Shown here in pieces: positions 1-6,603 of a stretch of 60,314 nucleotides of DNA. Source of the stretch: a virus. Position 1 is the stretch's first letter; the number at the start of each line of letters is the position of its first letter. The notes under the pieces are model-generated. The model had not been told where the DNA came from and did no database searches. It worked only from the letters and a program-made list of their open reading frames with translations. The DNA lies in the IMG/VR virus record IMGVR_UViG_3300003852_000009, positions 1 to 60,314 of that record; one strand, written 5' to 3'. Both the position numbers and the translations under genes were made by a program.

Positions 1-1775
1 AAACCCGAGTTGTAGCCTACTCCTCCAACAGTAATTTCACAGCAGTCAGAAATTCCGCCATTTACTTGGACGTCAAATAATTTGAATTTTGTAAACTCGA
101 ACTTTCCGTTAATCCGATCAGTGAGCATGGAGACCTTTGCTTTTATGAATTGGTCCATAAGGTATAACTCGCTTTCCAGTTTTTCAAATTCGGCTGAGAG
201 CTTTTTCTCTTCGGTCTTCAATTCCTCAATCCGCTTCTCTCCCTGTTCTCTTCCAAGAAACCTGTCAATTTTGGCCTTTTCAAATCCGTAGTGGGCCTGA
301 TGCTCCCTGATCTCTCCCTGAATCTTCTCAATATCCTGCGCCTTGCCTTCCCTTTCGGCCTTGATTTCATCATTAAGGGATTCTATCTCGTCCAAGAGAT
401 CGGCGTGGTGGAGAATCCCAGAGAAGTCTTCGGATGATTGTTTGAGGGCGTTTCGTTCCTCGGTGACAGATTTCAGCTTGGTCTCGGCCTCGGAAATCGA
501 CGAGGAGATGATTTCACGCTCTTTTTTAAGGGCGTCTATTTCCTCTGCAAGGCGATCCCTCTGTTCTTTCAGGTCATGGCCCCTCCGGTTGATCTCACCT
601 AACCCCTCGGCTTTGTCTTCATTGAAGGCAGATAGAGCCTTTTCCCTTGCACTCTGAACCCGGTCCGCTGGGAGTGCCTGACCGCAAGATGGGCAGGTGC
701 CTGAAGTCGTGTCTTTGAATACCCTTGCGTCCATGGCCATCCACTGGTTGCGTATTCGGGTAAGCTCGGCATCCGTGCGTTGAATCTGTGCCTCTTTTTG
801 TTTCAAATCTTCGTCTATGGCCTGCACTCTCCTATGCGAACCATTCGCCTTGGCCTCTACTTCAGAAATCTGTTGATTAAGACGATTCAGGGTGGAGAGC
901 GATCCGGACCTGTGGGTATCTTCCATCTTTCGGAGGTCCGCATTGAGACCGGAAAGCTTGGTTGTCAGGGTCCCGACATTACCCCCCGTATTGACCCCCT
1001 GTAGCCTCAATTTCGCATCGTTCAGGGCAGTTTCAAGCCTCTGAGCCTCCGTTTCTGATGCCTTTCTGTCTATGCCAGTAACATCTGGAATTCCACGGCG
1101 TACCTCATCGATCCTTACCGGAATCCTCTCCATTTCCTTGTTAATCTCTGATCGGCGAGCCGTCACTATCTTTCGGTGATCATCGAGGGTGTGTTTTCCG
1201 AGAATGACAATGAGAGGAGATAGTTTCTCATCTGATGCAATTACATCGGCATCTGAGATATCACCACAGACTTCAAGTAAAAGGGCTCGCTGTTTCTGCC
1301 AATGGAGTGCCGGGAAGACTGAAGGTGAAGTAAGAAGGCGAAATCTTTCTTCTGCTCCAGTCATTTCATCAATGAAGGCTTTGTATTCTTTTTCGGTTTT
1401 TGGGATTGAATTGATAAAGTGCTGTGTGGAATGACCGCTAAACTCTGCCTGTGCATGCCCCCTGGTCTTAATCCATTTTTCTCTAAATATCTTTTTTAGA
1501 CCTATCTCTTCTCCCTCTATAAGCAGAATTGCTTCGACCGAATGATCAATACCTCTTTCAGCCACATTGCCATCAGCATCCAGATTTTTAATAGAAAAAT
1601 CCGCACGGCCAAGAGCGTCTTTTCCAAAAAGTAACCAAGTGAATCCGCTTAACAATCTGGTCTTACCGGAAGTGTTCATACCATGGATGAATGTATCCTT
1701 ACCCTCTGCGTTCAATTCAAAAGTTCCTCCCTGAAAATCTTTGAGCTTCAATTTAAGGAGTTGTATGTTTTTCAA
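1..1775 (-). CDS. AAA ATPase, SbcC/RecN-like, 3' end cut by window edge
   Basis: SMC/SbcC-type ATPase that probably works in phage recombination or end processing. About 591 residues are in the window and the C-terminal ATPase half lies beyond base 1. Walker A is at residues 32-39 (GMNTSGKT). A long coiled coil follows, split near the middle by a CPSCG zinc-hook motif. The start chosen is TTG at 1775 with GGAGG five bases upstream; no ATG fits as well. It overlaps the end of the preceding HNH-like gene by 23 bases. In related phages such ATPases sit upstream of RecT and an MBL-fold hydrolase, and both of those lie at the far right of this window on the same strand. The family call is from motifs; the role is inferred. 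Confidence 0.85.
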   Translation of the reverse strand, partial: MKNIQLLKLKLKDFQGGTFELNAEGKDTFIHGMNTSGKTRLLSGFTWLLFGKDALGRADFSIKNLDADGNVAERGIDHSVEAILLIEGEEIGLKKIFREKWIKTRGHAQAEFSGHSTQHFINSIPKTEKEYKAFIDEMTGAEERFRLLTSPSVFPALHWQKQRALLLEVCGDISDADVIASDEKLSPLIVILGKHTLDDHRKIVTARRSEINKEMERIPVRIDEVRRGIPDVTGIDRKASETEAQRLETALNDAKLRLQGVNTGGNVGTLTTKLSGLNADLRKMEDTHRSGSLSTLNRLNQQISEVEAKANGSHRRVQAIDEDLKQKEAQIQRTDAELTRIRNQWMAMDARVFKDTTSGTCPSCGQALPADRVQSAREKALSAFNEDKAEGLGEINRRGHDLKEQRDRLAEEIDALKKEREIISSSISEAETKLKSVTEERNALKQSSEDFSGILHHADLLDEIESLNDEIKAEREGKAQDIEKIQGEIREHQAHYGFEKAKIDRFLGREQGEKRIEELKTEEKKLSAEFEKLESELYLMDQFIKAKVSMLTDRINGKFEFTKFKLFDVQVNGGISDCCEITVGGVGYNSG

Positions 1776-2421
1776 TTGATCCTCCTTTGTGAATATCGCT
1801 TGGTAAAAGAGTCAGCGAGTCCTTAATGGACCAACCGATTTTCAAGCGATATCGTATAAGACTGGTGTCAATTCCCATTATTTCGCTCCATTCTACGAGT
1901 GTTTTGGTTTCACCATTAAAAGTTATCATATGATTTGTTCGTTTATTCCTGGCCTGAACTGCTAACGGAATCCAAGTACAATTATCAGGAAAGTATCCTT
2001 CATTGTTATCCTTACGCTCAATGGTCATCTCATCTGTGTATCCTTTACCATGTGCCCAACTTCGAAACGTAAGATAATTTACTCTCCATTTTTCATAGAC
2101 CCTGATTCCTCTTCCCCCATATCGATCATAGTGTGAAGAATTAGGATCTGTGCATCGTTGAATCATTCCACGCCACAATCCATAAAGACGCTCTTTTTTG
2201 GAATATCCATGCTTCCAGTTTTTCTTTGCGACTAACTCTTTTCGTAAACACCCACAGCTCATAGTATTGCCATTTTTTAGGCTTCCGATTACTACGGTGA
2301 CATGGTTCCCACAATCGCAGACACATAACCATGTTGACTGTCTGTGGAATGTTAAACCAGCAAAAGAAATCACCACTAACCTTCCGAATCTCTGACTTGT
2401 CAAATCTGTGAATTTACCCAC
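1753..2421 (-). CDS. HNH-related / YGGRGI-family DNA-binding protein
   Basis: A 222-residue protein of the phage family marked by the RCTDP...YGGRGI block (residues about 89-108), a downstream IERKDNNEGYFPDNC block, and an N-terminal CDCG/SCGC cysteine pair set. The C-terminus carries a NUMOD-like helix-turn-helix segment (TFNGETKTLVEWSEIMGI). This architecture is typical of homing-endonuclease-related proteins. The start is GTG with a GGGGGAA site. It sits between small early genes and the ATPase and overlaps the ATPase start. Whether it is an active nuclease cannot be told from sequence. Confidence 0.75.
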   Translation of the reverse strand: MGKFTDLTSQRFGRLVVISFAGLTFHRQSTWLCVCDCGNHVTVVIGSLKNGNTMSCGCLRKELVAKKNWKHGYSKKERLYGLWRGMIQRCTDPNSSHYDRYGGRGIRVYEKWRVNYLTFRSWAHGKGYTDEMTIERKDNNEGYFPDNCTWIPLAVQARNKRTNHMITFNGETKTLVEWSEIMGIDTSLIRYRLKIGWSIKDSLTLLPSDIHKGGSIEKHTTP

Positions 2422-2437
2422 GAGTTCCCCCTTTCCC

Positions 2438-2584
2438 TCATTCCTTCCTATATCCCAGCATCCACATGCCGAGCTTCACGAATCCCCAGGTGATTAGAAA
2501 GGCACCCATAAAGGCGCTCACATAGATTGACATTATGAAAGCACCTTCCATACCTGACTCTTGTAAAGCTGGATCAAGATACAT
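2438..2584 (-). CDS. small membrane protein
   Basis: A 48-residue peptide beginning MYLDPALQESG, with one hydrophobic segment (residues about 14-45: AFIMSIYVSAFMGAFLITWG) and a short basic tail. GGGAGG lies very close (2 bases) to the ATG. It fills the gap between neighbouring leftward early genes. No family recognised; inner-membrane location is inferred from hydrophobicity. Confidence 0.55.
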   Translation of the reverse strand: MYLDPALQESGMEGAFIMSIYVSAFMGAFLITWGFVKLGMWMLGYRKE

Positions 2585-2592
2585 GGCCTCCC

Positions 2593-2751
2593 TCACTTTT
2601 TCCTTGGCTTCTTTTTCCTTCCTGCCATAAATGCCAGATATAATCTATCTTCCAAATATATGATTGCAGTTGGAAGTTCCTTTGAGCATGACCGTCCTTC
2701 TTTACTTTCAATCCATTTTTTCCAAGCGATTACATCGGGGGGTTTTTTCAT
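2593..2751 (-). CDS. hypothetical small protein
   Basis: A 52-residue basic protein starting MKKPPDVIAWKKWIES and ending in a lysine/arginine cluster. ATG at 2751 is preferred over a further upstream ATG (2793) because it has GAGG six bases before it and avoids overlapping the upstream gene. Part of the leftward early run; not recognised. Confidence 0.6.
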   Translation of the reverse strand: MKKPPDVIAWKKWIESKEGRSCSKELPTAIIYLEDRLYLAFMAGRKKKPRKK

Positions 2752-2759
2752 GGCATACC

Positions 2760-2957
2760 TCACTTTTTCCATTTGTGAAGATTCATATCCCAATGCTTTA
2801 ATTCTCGTTTAAGATCATCAAGAACAGATTCGCTTAGACATAAATTCTTTACATTGTTCCTTGCAAATTGCTCAATGGCACTTCCCGCTACTCGCCTTCC
2901 CTGGTAAATTATTTCTGCTCCTTGTTTCATCCCTTCAATTATTTCATCGTACGTCAT
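2760..2957 (-). CDS. hypothetical small protein
   Basis: 65 residues, MTYDEIIEGMKQGAEIIYQGRR..., with a predicted mixed alpha/beta content and no recognised domain. A GGAGG site precedes the ATG. It overlaps the next upstream gene by 14 bases, which fits a tightly packed leftward early operon. Confidence 0.65.
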   Translation of the reverse strand: MTYDEIIEGMKQGAEIIYQGRRVAGSAIEQFARNNVKNLCLSESVLDDLKRELKHWDMNLHKWKK

Positions 2958-3117
2958 GGCCTACCTCCTCAAACTCCTCCCAGGCCTCCTTATGAATCTT
3001 CCAAGATTCCTCAGCCTCCTTCGCTGATTTCTCTAAGGCGACAATGCGAATCCACTCGCAGCAAGAACAGAACAGTAGTAATTCACCGTTGAACATCGTT
3101 GCTCGAAGTGCGTGCAT
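2944..3117 (-). CDS. hypothetical small protein
   Basis: 57 residues: a hydrophobic cysteine-rich stretch (LLLFCSCCEWIRIVAL) followed by an acidic amphipathic helix (EKSAKEAEESWKIHKEAWEE). GGAGG is four bases before the ATG. The start overlaps the stop of the upstream 33-residue gene. Not recognised. Confidence 0.55.
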   Translation of the reverse strand: MHALRATMFNGELLLFCSCCEWIRIVALEKSAKEAEESWKIHKEAWEEFEEVGHDVR

Positions 3118-3218
3118 TACCCCTCCTTGGGTTCTGCCTCTTCTTCTTTGACAGCTTCAAGATATTCTTTCCAAGTTAGATATCCTTTTTCTAATTGCCT
3201 TTTTTCCCAAAGTTTCAT
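3117..3218 (-). CDS. hypothetical micro-protein
   Basis: 33 residues, MKLWEKRQLEKGYLTWKEY..., charged and helical, with GGAGGAATGAG before the ATG. It lies between two other tiny genes that share AxEP-type acidic ends (AEPKEG here, AEPTEE in the upstream neighbour). Not recognised; supported mainly by its ribosome site and its packing in the operon. Confidence 0.5.
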   Translation of the reverse strand: MKLWEKRQLEKGYLTWKEYLEAVKEEEAEPKEG

Positions 3219-3219
3219 C

Positions 3220-3366
3220 TCATTCCTCCGTGGGTTCTGCCTTGGAGATGGCTTGACAAATATCTTCATAAATATTTCCCAATGGCAATAACTCTGGGCT
3301 TAAACTTAGACCTAAAATGTAAGCCCTTGCTTCTTTCCACGGCCCTGGTGTATGTTTCATTTTCAT
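3220..3366 (-). CDS. hypothetical small protein
   Basis: 48 residues, MKMKHTPGPWKEARAYILGL..., ending AEPTEE. The THTPGPW-like start is common among small phage early proteins of unknown role. A very strong GGGAGGAGGGAG site precedes the ATG. The stop is one base from the next gene's start. Confidence 0.6.
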   Translation of the reverse strand: MKMKHTPGPWKEARAYILGLSLSPELLPLGNIYEDICQAISKAEPTEE

Positions 3367-3524
3367 TCTCCCTCCTCCCATAAAGGATGCCGAAGAATTC
3401 TGTCAGATTTGCGTCTAACTTGGGCTCACATCTTGTCTTGCGACACGTCGGAAAGTTTCCTCAAGAGCTATTCGCCAATGAGGGTCAAGTGCCGGGACTG
3501 CCCTATCCCGGAGTGCCCTTCCGA
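3367..3524. other. gap without a clear gene
   Basis: No reading frame here has both a start and a good ribosome site. On the minus strand a frame (KEHLIGRALRDRAV...) looks protein-like but lacks a start. On the plus strand a frame ends with a CxxC-type peptide. It may be the remnant of a frameshifted gene, since the two frames just to the right share a repeated MISADI(I/L)NE segment. Confidence 0.3.
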
Positions 3525-3537
3525 TCAGATGCTCTTT

Positions 3538-3720
3538 TCAGCTTGAACCCGCTCGAGGCGGGGTGGCTGAAACCATCTCTCGTTCAAAATGTCGGCGCTT
3601 ATCATATAAGATTCCTCGGCATCCTTTATCATATCCCTCGTTTATAATATCGGCACTTATCATAAGAGCCAAACATAACGCCAGCAGGATAACGTAAGCG
3701 ATTGCGATTAGACAGAGCAT
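3538..3720 (-). CDS. small membrane protein
   Basis: 60 residues with one N-terminal transmembrane helix (LIAIAYVILLALCLALMI), then a polar tail. The start codon directly follows the stop of the upstream gene (TAAATG), suggesting translational coupling. A second frame (3525-3632, minus, 35 residues, MIKDAEESYMISADILNE...) overlaps it and repeats its MISADI(I/L)NE segment. One of the two frames, or an ancestral fusion of both, is the real product. Confidence 0.45.
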   Translation of the reverse strand: MLCLIAIAYVILLALCLALMISADIINEGYDKGCRGILYDKRRHFEREMVSATPPRAGSS

Positions 3721-4185
3721 TTAGTCCACCCGATCCTTCCTTTCCTTCATGTAGCCCTTTGCGTCAGCATCGGGAAGGTCTTCTTCCTTCATGTAGCTTG
3801 TCGGATCTGGAAGAACACTCGCCAGATCAATGGGAGCCTTCTTATCGAATAAGCTCTCCTGCCTCTCTTCTGAAGTCATCGCCCGCTCTCGAACCAATTC
3901 AAACGTATCTAAGCGAACCGTTCGAATGGTGTTGGTTTGGAAGTCTTTATCGATCCGGCACTCGATATTTCGCATCTCGAAACCGGACTGATATTTGGTC
4001 ACCGCAGAAGTCAGTTCTGCATCAACCTTGGCAATATCTGATTCGAGTTGCTTCTTAATGGATTTGAGGTCTCCCTCCAATTCAGCCCTTTTAGATAAAC
4101 AGTAGGCCATTTTCTCGGCCTCTTTTCTCATTTCCCCTTCTGTCAATGGATATTTCAGATATTCTTTAATGATTTCTTCTGGCAT
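3721..4185 (-). CDS. coiled-coil early protein
   Basis: 154 residues. An N-terminal helical half (residues about 15-70) is rich in heptad-like Leu/Ile/Lys/Glu spacing, followed by a beta-rich middle (RNIECRIDKDFQTNTIRTVRL) and an acidic tail with two Tyr-Met-Lys-Glu repeats. GGAGG sits seven bases before the ATG. Similar coiled-coil proteins occur in early operons of phages and plasmids, but no function is known to me. Confidence 0.7.
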   Translation of the reverse strand: MPEEIIKEYLKYPLTEGEMRKEAEKMAYCLSKRAELEGDLKSIKKQLESDIAKVDAELTSAVTKYQSGFEMRNIECRIDKDFQTNTIRTVRLDTFELVRERAMTSEERQESLFDKKAPIDLASVLPDPTSYMKEEDLPDADAKGYMKERKDRVD

Positions 4186-4238
4186 GAAATTTCCTCCCTT
4201 TCAGTAATATACTTCTGGTAATATACTTGAAGGTTGAT

Positions 4239-4433
4239 TTAGACTTCCGCTTCTCCTGTTGTCGGCGGCACTGGACTCTTGGCCTTCCTCGTCCTGATCG
4301 GCTTGGGCGCTGATGGGAAAACTACGTCGCCTATGACTATGTGAGTTTTCAATAAATCAATGGCGTCCTTGATCTGTTTCATTCCCCCCTTCAATTTTTT
4401 GTTCACATCTTTGTAAGGAATCGTCTTTGTCAT
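4239..4433 (-). CDS. hypothetical small protein
   Basis: 64 residues, MTKTIPYKDVNKKLKGG..., a helical N-terminal half and a Pro/Lys-rich disordered tail (RTRKAKSPVPPTTGE). An AAGGAGGTG site precedes the ATG. It sits between two coiled-coil genes of the leftward operon. Not recognised. Confidence 0.65.
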   Translation of the reverse strand: MTKTIPYKDVNKKLKGGMKQIKDAIDLLKTHIVIGDVVFPSAPKPIRTRKAKSPVPPTTGEAEV

Positions 4434-4449
4434 TATGGATTCACCTCCT

Positions 4450-4770
4450 TTACACTTTTATTTGTAATAGTTCCTTCATCCCAGCAATCATCTTCCTCGT
4501 CTTAAGCAGCTCCCTCACTGCGAGATCAAGCTCCTGTTTCTGCCGAGCATTGATTGTCCTCTCCCTTCTAAGATCCGCATCTCGAAAGAACTCTCTCTCA
4601 TCCATGGACTTCTGGATATCGACCCTGAATCGATCAATGGCCTGTTCAATCGCATCCTCCCGTTTGAATGCCGTCTGTAATACTTCTTTTGCAGTTTCCA
4701 TCATGGGCACCTCCTTTCTTTTGAGTTCAATAAATTCGATCATGGCGCTGTCAAGTCCTGGGAGATTCAT
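4450..4770 (-). CDS. helical early protein
   Basis: Up to 106 residues, almost all alpha-helical and highly charged (DRFRVDIQKSMDEREFFRDA...). Two starts are credible. ATG 4770 lies one base after the stop of the preceding 35-residue gene and has GGGG upstream. ATG 4704 has a perfect GGAGG five bases upstream and would give 84 residues. No domain recognised. Confidence 0.65.
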   Translation of the reverse strand: MNLPGLDSAMIEFIELKRKEVPMMETAKEVLQTAFKREDAIEQAIDRFRVDIQKSMDEREFFRDADLRRERTINARQKQELDLAVRELLKTRKMIAGMKELLQIKV

Positions 4771-4771
4771 T

Positions 4772-4879
4772 TTATCCCCAATAGGGGCATAGACCCTTGT
4801 TTTTATGGTCCACGCTTGTCAGGTTGCCCTGTGGCGAGTTTTTATCTGCTGGTGCGGGAGAATGGGTTAGTGTTTTCAT
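4772..4879 (-). CDS. hypothetical micro-protein
   Basis: 35 residues (MKTLTHSPAPADKNSPQGNL..., ending GLCPYWG). It begins two bases after the stop of the HNH gene and ends one base before the next ATG, so it exactly fills the gap. The ribosome site (AGGA) is weak. No function seen. Confidence 0.4.
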   Translation of the reverse strand: MKTLTHSPAPADKNSPQGNLTSVDHKNKGLCPYWG

Positions 4880-4881
4880 TA

Positions 4882-5271
4882 TTAAAATCCTATACTAAGT
4901 CTTTCTTGAACTTCTTCCATTTCAGTTTTGAAGAATCCCATAGCCTTTAATTCTTTTAGGGTGTGTCCGTATAATTTTTTGTATTTTGAGGTATGAGGCT
5001 TTGCGAATTTCAAATTGCAACTGTGGCAGCAAGCAGTAAGATTTTCTCTTGAATGATTGTGTTTAGATAGGTCTTTATGGTGGATTTGTTTTGTGTACTT
5101 TCCGCAATAATGGCAAGTGTAATTTTCTTCTTTTAAAACTCGTTTACGCATTAGCTTCATTTCGTAATGATTTGGATATTCGGCAATCCCGCCCTTCCAA
5201 TTTACGTTTCGTTCTCCGGCGCAACCACCACGGGGACCAAGAGGTCTTCTATCTGTGGTTTTGATTTCCAT
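4882..5271 (-). CDS. HNH endonuclease, first gene of leftward operon
   Basis: 129 residues. A zinc-binding HNH fold is visible: C53xxC56 (CHYC), the IHHKD histidines at 64-65, asparagine 77, and C82xxC85. This is the ordinary phage/homing HNH layout, and the N-terminus has the GGCAGERNVNWKGG segment seen in free-standing HNH proteins. The ATG lies only six bases after a perfect -10 box, so the transcript could be leaderless; no ribosome site is seen. It opens the leftward early operon. Confidence 0.85.
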   Translation of the reverse strand: MEIKTTDRRPLGPRGGCAGERNVNWKGGIAEYPNHYEMKLMRKRVLKEENYTCHYCGKYTKQIHHKDLSKHNHSRENLTACCHSCNLKFAKPHTSKYKKLYGHTLKELKAMGFFKTEMEEVQERLSIGF

Positions 5272-5277
5272 GATGCT

Positions 5278-5305
5278 ATTATACGAAAAATTAGTATTTT
5301 GTCAA
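5278..5305 (-). promoter_or_regulatory. leftward early promoter (PL-like)
   Basis: On the minus strand TTGACA (5305-5300) and TATAAT (5283-5278) are both perfect sigma-70 consensus boxes, 16 bases apart. The predicted start of transcription falls on or next to the ATG of the HNH gene at 5271. A candidate operator (5281-5297) lies inside it, so it is probably repressed in the lysogen. Confidence 0.8.
5281..5297. promoter_or_regulatory. candidate repressor operator OL
   Basis: The 17-base site ATAC-GAAAAATTA-GTAT has dyad ends and nearly the same sequence as the site at 5621-5637. It covers the spacer and -10 of the leftward promoter. The pairing of two matching sites with two consensus promoters is seen in sequence; binding by one of the local HTH proteins is inferred. 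Confidence 0.6.
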
Positions 5306-5355
5306 TAGGGTAATAAAAAATAAATAAAAATAATTGGAATAGAAATTGCAGTGGA

Positions 5356-5604
5356 TTAGGATTTTTTAGGTGGGTCTTGTCCTAAAAGAAGCCATTCGAT
5401 ACGGTAATCAAAACGGTCACAAATTTCCTGAAGAAAATCTAAGTCGTGGGTTTTATTACGGTTCTTTTCGTAATCTCTCCATGTATTATAGGGTATTTGC
5501 AGAACCTTTTCTGCAAATCTTTTCTGCGATCCTCGGCTACTTCCAGAAACTTCTTTTCTAATTTTTATGAGTCTGATGGCAATTTTTTCTTTCGGAAATC
5601 CCAT
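5356..5604 (-). CDS. HTH (XRE/CI-like) regulator, probable repressor
   Basis: 82 residues starting MGFPKEKIAIRLIKIRKEV. A Cro/CI-type helix-turn-helix is visible (SQKRFAEKVLQIPYNTWRDYE), ending IEWLLLGQDPP, a common end of short XRE regulators. ATG 5604 is chosen over longer options because GAGGGG lies just upstream. It is divergent from the HTH gene at 5651, with the operator between them. It lacks a peptidase-type CI C-terminal domain, so inactivation would not be by RecA-stimulated self-cleavage. Confidence 0.8.
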   Translation of the reverse strand: MGFPKEKIAIRLIKIRKEVSGSSRGSQKRFAEKVLQIPYNTWRDYEKNRNKTHDLDFLQEICDRFDYRIEWLLLGQDPPKKS

Positions 5605-5612
5605 TTCCCCTC

Positions 5613-5640
5613 TTGACAGGATACGAAAAATGTGTATAAT
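5613..5640 (+). promoter_or_regulatory. rightward promoter (PR-like)
   Basis: TTGACA (5613-5618), 16-base spacer, TATAAT (5635-5640): both boxes are perfect consensus. The predicted transcript starts around 5647, only about four bases before the ATG of the Cro-like gene, so the message would be nearly leaderless. The operator at 5621-5637 overlaps it. Confidence 0.8.
5621..5637. promoter_or_regulatory. candidate repressor operator OR
   Basis: ATAC-GAAAAATGT-GTAT, 17 bases, sharing 15 of 17 positions with the site at 5281-5297 (only the last two spacer bases differ). It overlaps both the rightward promoter and a weaker leftward promoter for the divergent HTH gene, as expected of a lysis-lysogeny switch. 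Confidence 0.6.
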
Positions 5641-5660
5641 GAAACCTATTATGATTTCAA
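5633..5660 (-). promoter_or_regulatory. candidate repressor promoter (PRM-like)
   Basis: Minus strand TTGAAA (5660-5655), 16-base spacer, TATACA (5638-5633). It is weaker than the two consensus promoters and faces the opposite way to the rightward promoter, sharing its -10 region. It would transcribe the HTH gene that starts at 5604, with a leader of about 20 bases carrying GAGGGG. Confidence 0.45.
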
Positions 5661-5911
5661 AAATTCCATGTTCAAAAAGAAAAGCAGAGAAATTGAAAGC
5701 TGTGATAATCGAAAGAAAGATAATCCAATATCGGATGGCGGATGACATTGGCATGGCACCCCAAGCACTTTCAGACATTCTTTCCGGTCGTTTGAAGGGT
5801 TGGAAATATAGACACCGGATCTCCCAATATCTCGGCGTCCCCGAAGAAACTTTGTTCCCTGACGATGTGGAGCAGTCATCGTGCCAAGCTCATAGCGAAC
5901 AAAGCCAATAA
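5651..5911 (+). CDS. HTH (Cro-like) regulator
   Basis: 86 residues starting MISKIPCSKRKAEKL. The helix-turn-helix is RMADDIGMAPQALSDILSG, followed by YLGVPEETLFPDD, a usual end of Cro/C1-type domains. ATG 5651 is chosen because the -10 box ends at 5640, so longer starts would lie upstream of the transcript. Divergent to the other HTH gene. Likely Cro or a second repressor. Confidence 0.75.
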   Translation: MISKIPCSKRKAEKLKAVIIERKIIQYRMADDIGMAPQALSDILSGRLKGWKYRHRISQYLGVPEETLFPDDVEQSSCQAHSEQSQ

Positions 5912-5973
5912 CGCTTTTGTAAGGTGAAGTAAAAAGGCAGTATGAAAATATATCAAAAATCCCACAATTTGTG

Positions 5974-6195
5974 TCACTTCCCAAACTCTTCAAATACTGA
6001 AACTCCTGAAACTCGTACTCGGTATTCTCGTCTGCCTTCGAGCCGAGTTATTTCACTGGTTAAATGGTCCAATTTGTAACAGTACCCGAATTCACTGTTT
6101 GTTGGAATTATTGAGTAGCGGAAAAAGAATAAAATTATTAGAAGGCTTAGAAAATAAATAATGGTTAAGTACGCTAAAAGTATAGGTTTTTTCAT
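5974..6195 (-). CDS. small membrane protein
   Basis: 73 residues with one strong N-terminal transmembrane helix (ILLAYLTIIYFLSLLIILFFF) and a polar charged tail containing VRVSGVSVFEEF. It is the only leftward gene between the immunity region and the integration module. That position suits a superinfection-exclusion or immunity-associated membrane protein, but this is only inference. The ribosome site (AGAG) is weak. Confidence 0.5.
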   Translation of the reverse strand: MKKPILLAYLTIIYFLSLLIILFFFRYSIIPTNSEFGYCYKLDHLTSEITRLEGRREYRVRVSGVSVFEEFGK

Positions 6196-6353
6196 AGAAA
6201 TTTCTCTTTTCTAAAAACAAGGGCGGGGTAAGACACCGCCTGCGGACGGGTCGGGGAGTTGCACCTTAGCGGGTTGTTCTCCCTGGCCCGTGCTTTTAGA
6301 AATGTTACCAAAATCAATTTGATCTGTCTACATTTTTTTGAGGAGGGCTCAGA

Positions 6354-6551
6354 ATGGATAAGCGTGGTGATCCCCTTCACATCAGATTCCCTCACCGAGA
6401 AGAACATCTCCTTCGAGAATATGCCAAAAAACGTGGTCTCAGGTTGAATGATGCAGCCGTGCATCTTATCGCAAAAGGTCTTTCGATCGAAAAGTGGCAG
6501 GAAGATTTTCATATTGAAGATTTTACAGAAAATTTTTTTAATAGTGAATGA
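6354..6551 (+). CDS. small DNA-binding-like protein
   Basis: 65 residues: MDKRGDPLHIRFPHREEHLLREYAKKRG..., with a short strand and two helices that resemble a ribbon-helix-helix or small-regulator fold. GGAGGG lies eight bases before the ATG. It starts the rightward block leading to the methyltransferase and integrase. The longer minus-strand frame over this region is rejected. Confidence 0.6.
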   Translation: MDKRGDPLHIRFPHREEHLLREYAKKRGLRLNDAAVHLIAKGLSIEKWQEDFHIEDFTENFFNSE

Positions 6552-6603
6552 GAGAATTGTTCTATTTGAGAACAAAACTCTACAACAAGTAAAAACGCAC
6601 TAA

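Noticed and set aside
6215-6240. GC-rich hairpin at GGCGGGGT/ACACCGCC as a terminator
   Set aside because: One mismatch, no T-run on the plus strand, and no leftward gene that would need a terminator there.
6192-6575. 127-residue minus-strand frame over the 6.2-6.6 kb region
   Set aside because: It covers the better supported plus-strand gene at 6354 with a good ribosome site, lacks its own site, and has no protein-like features.
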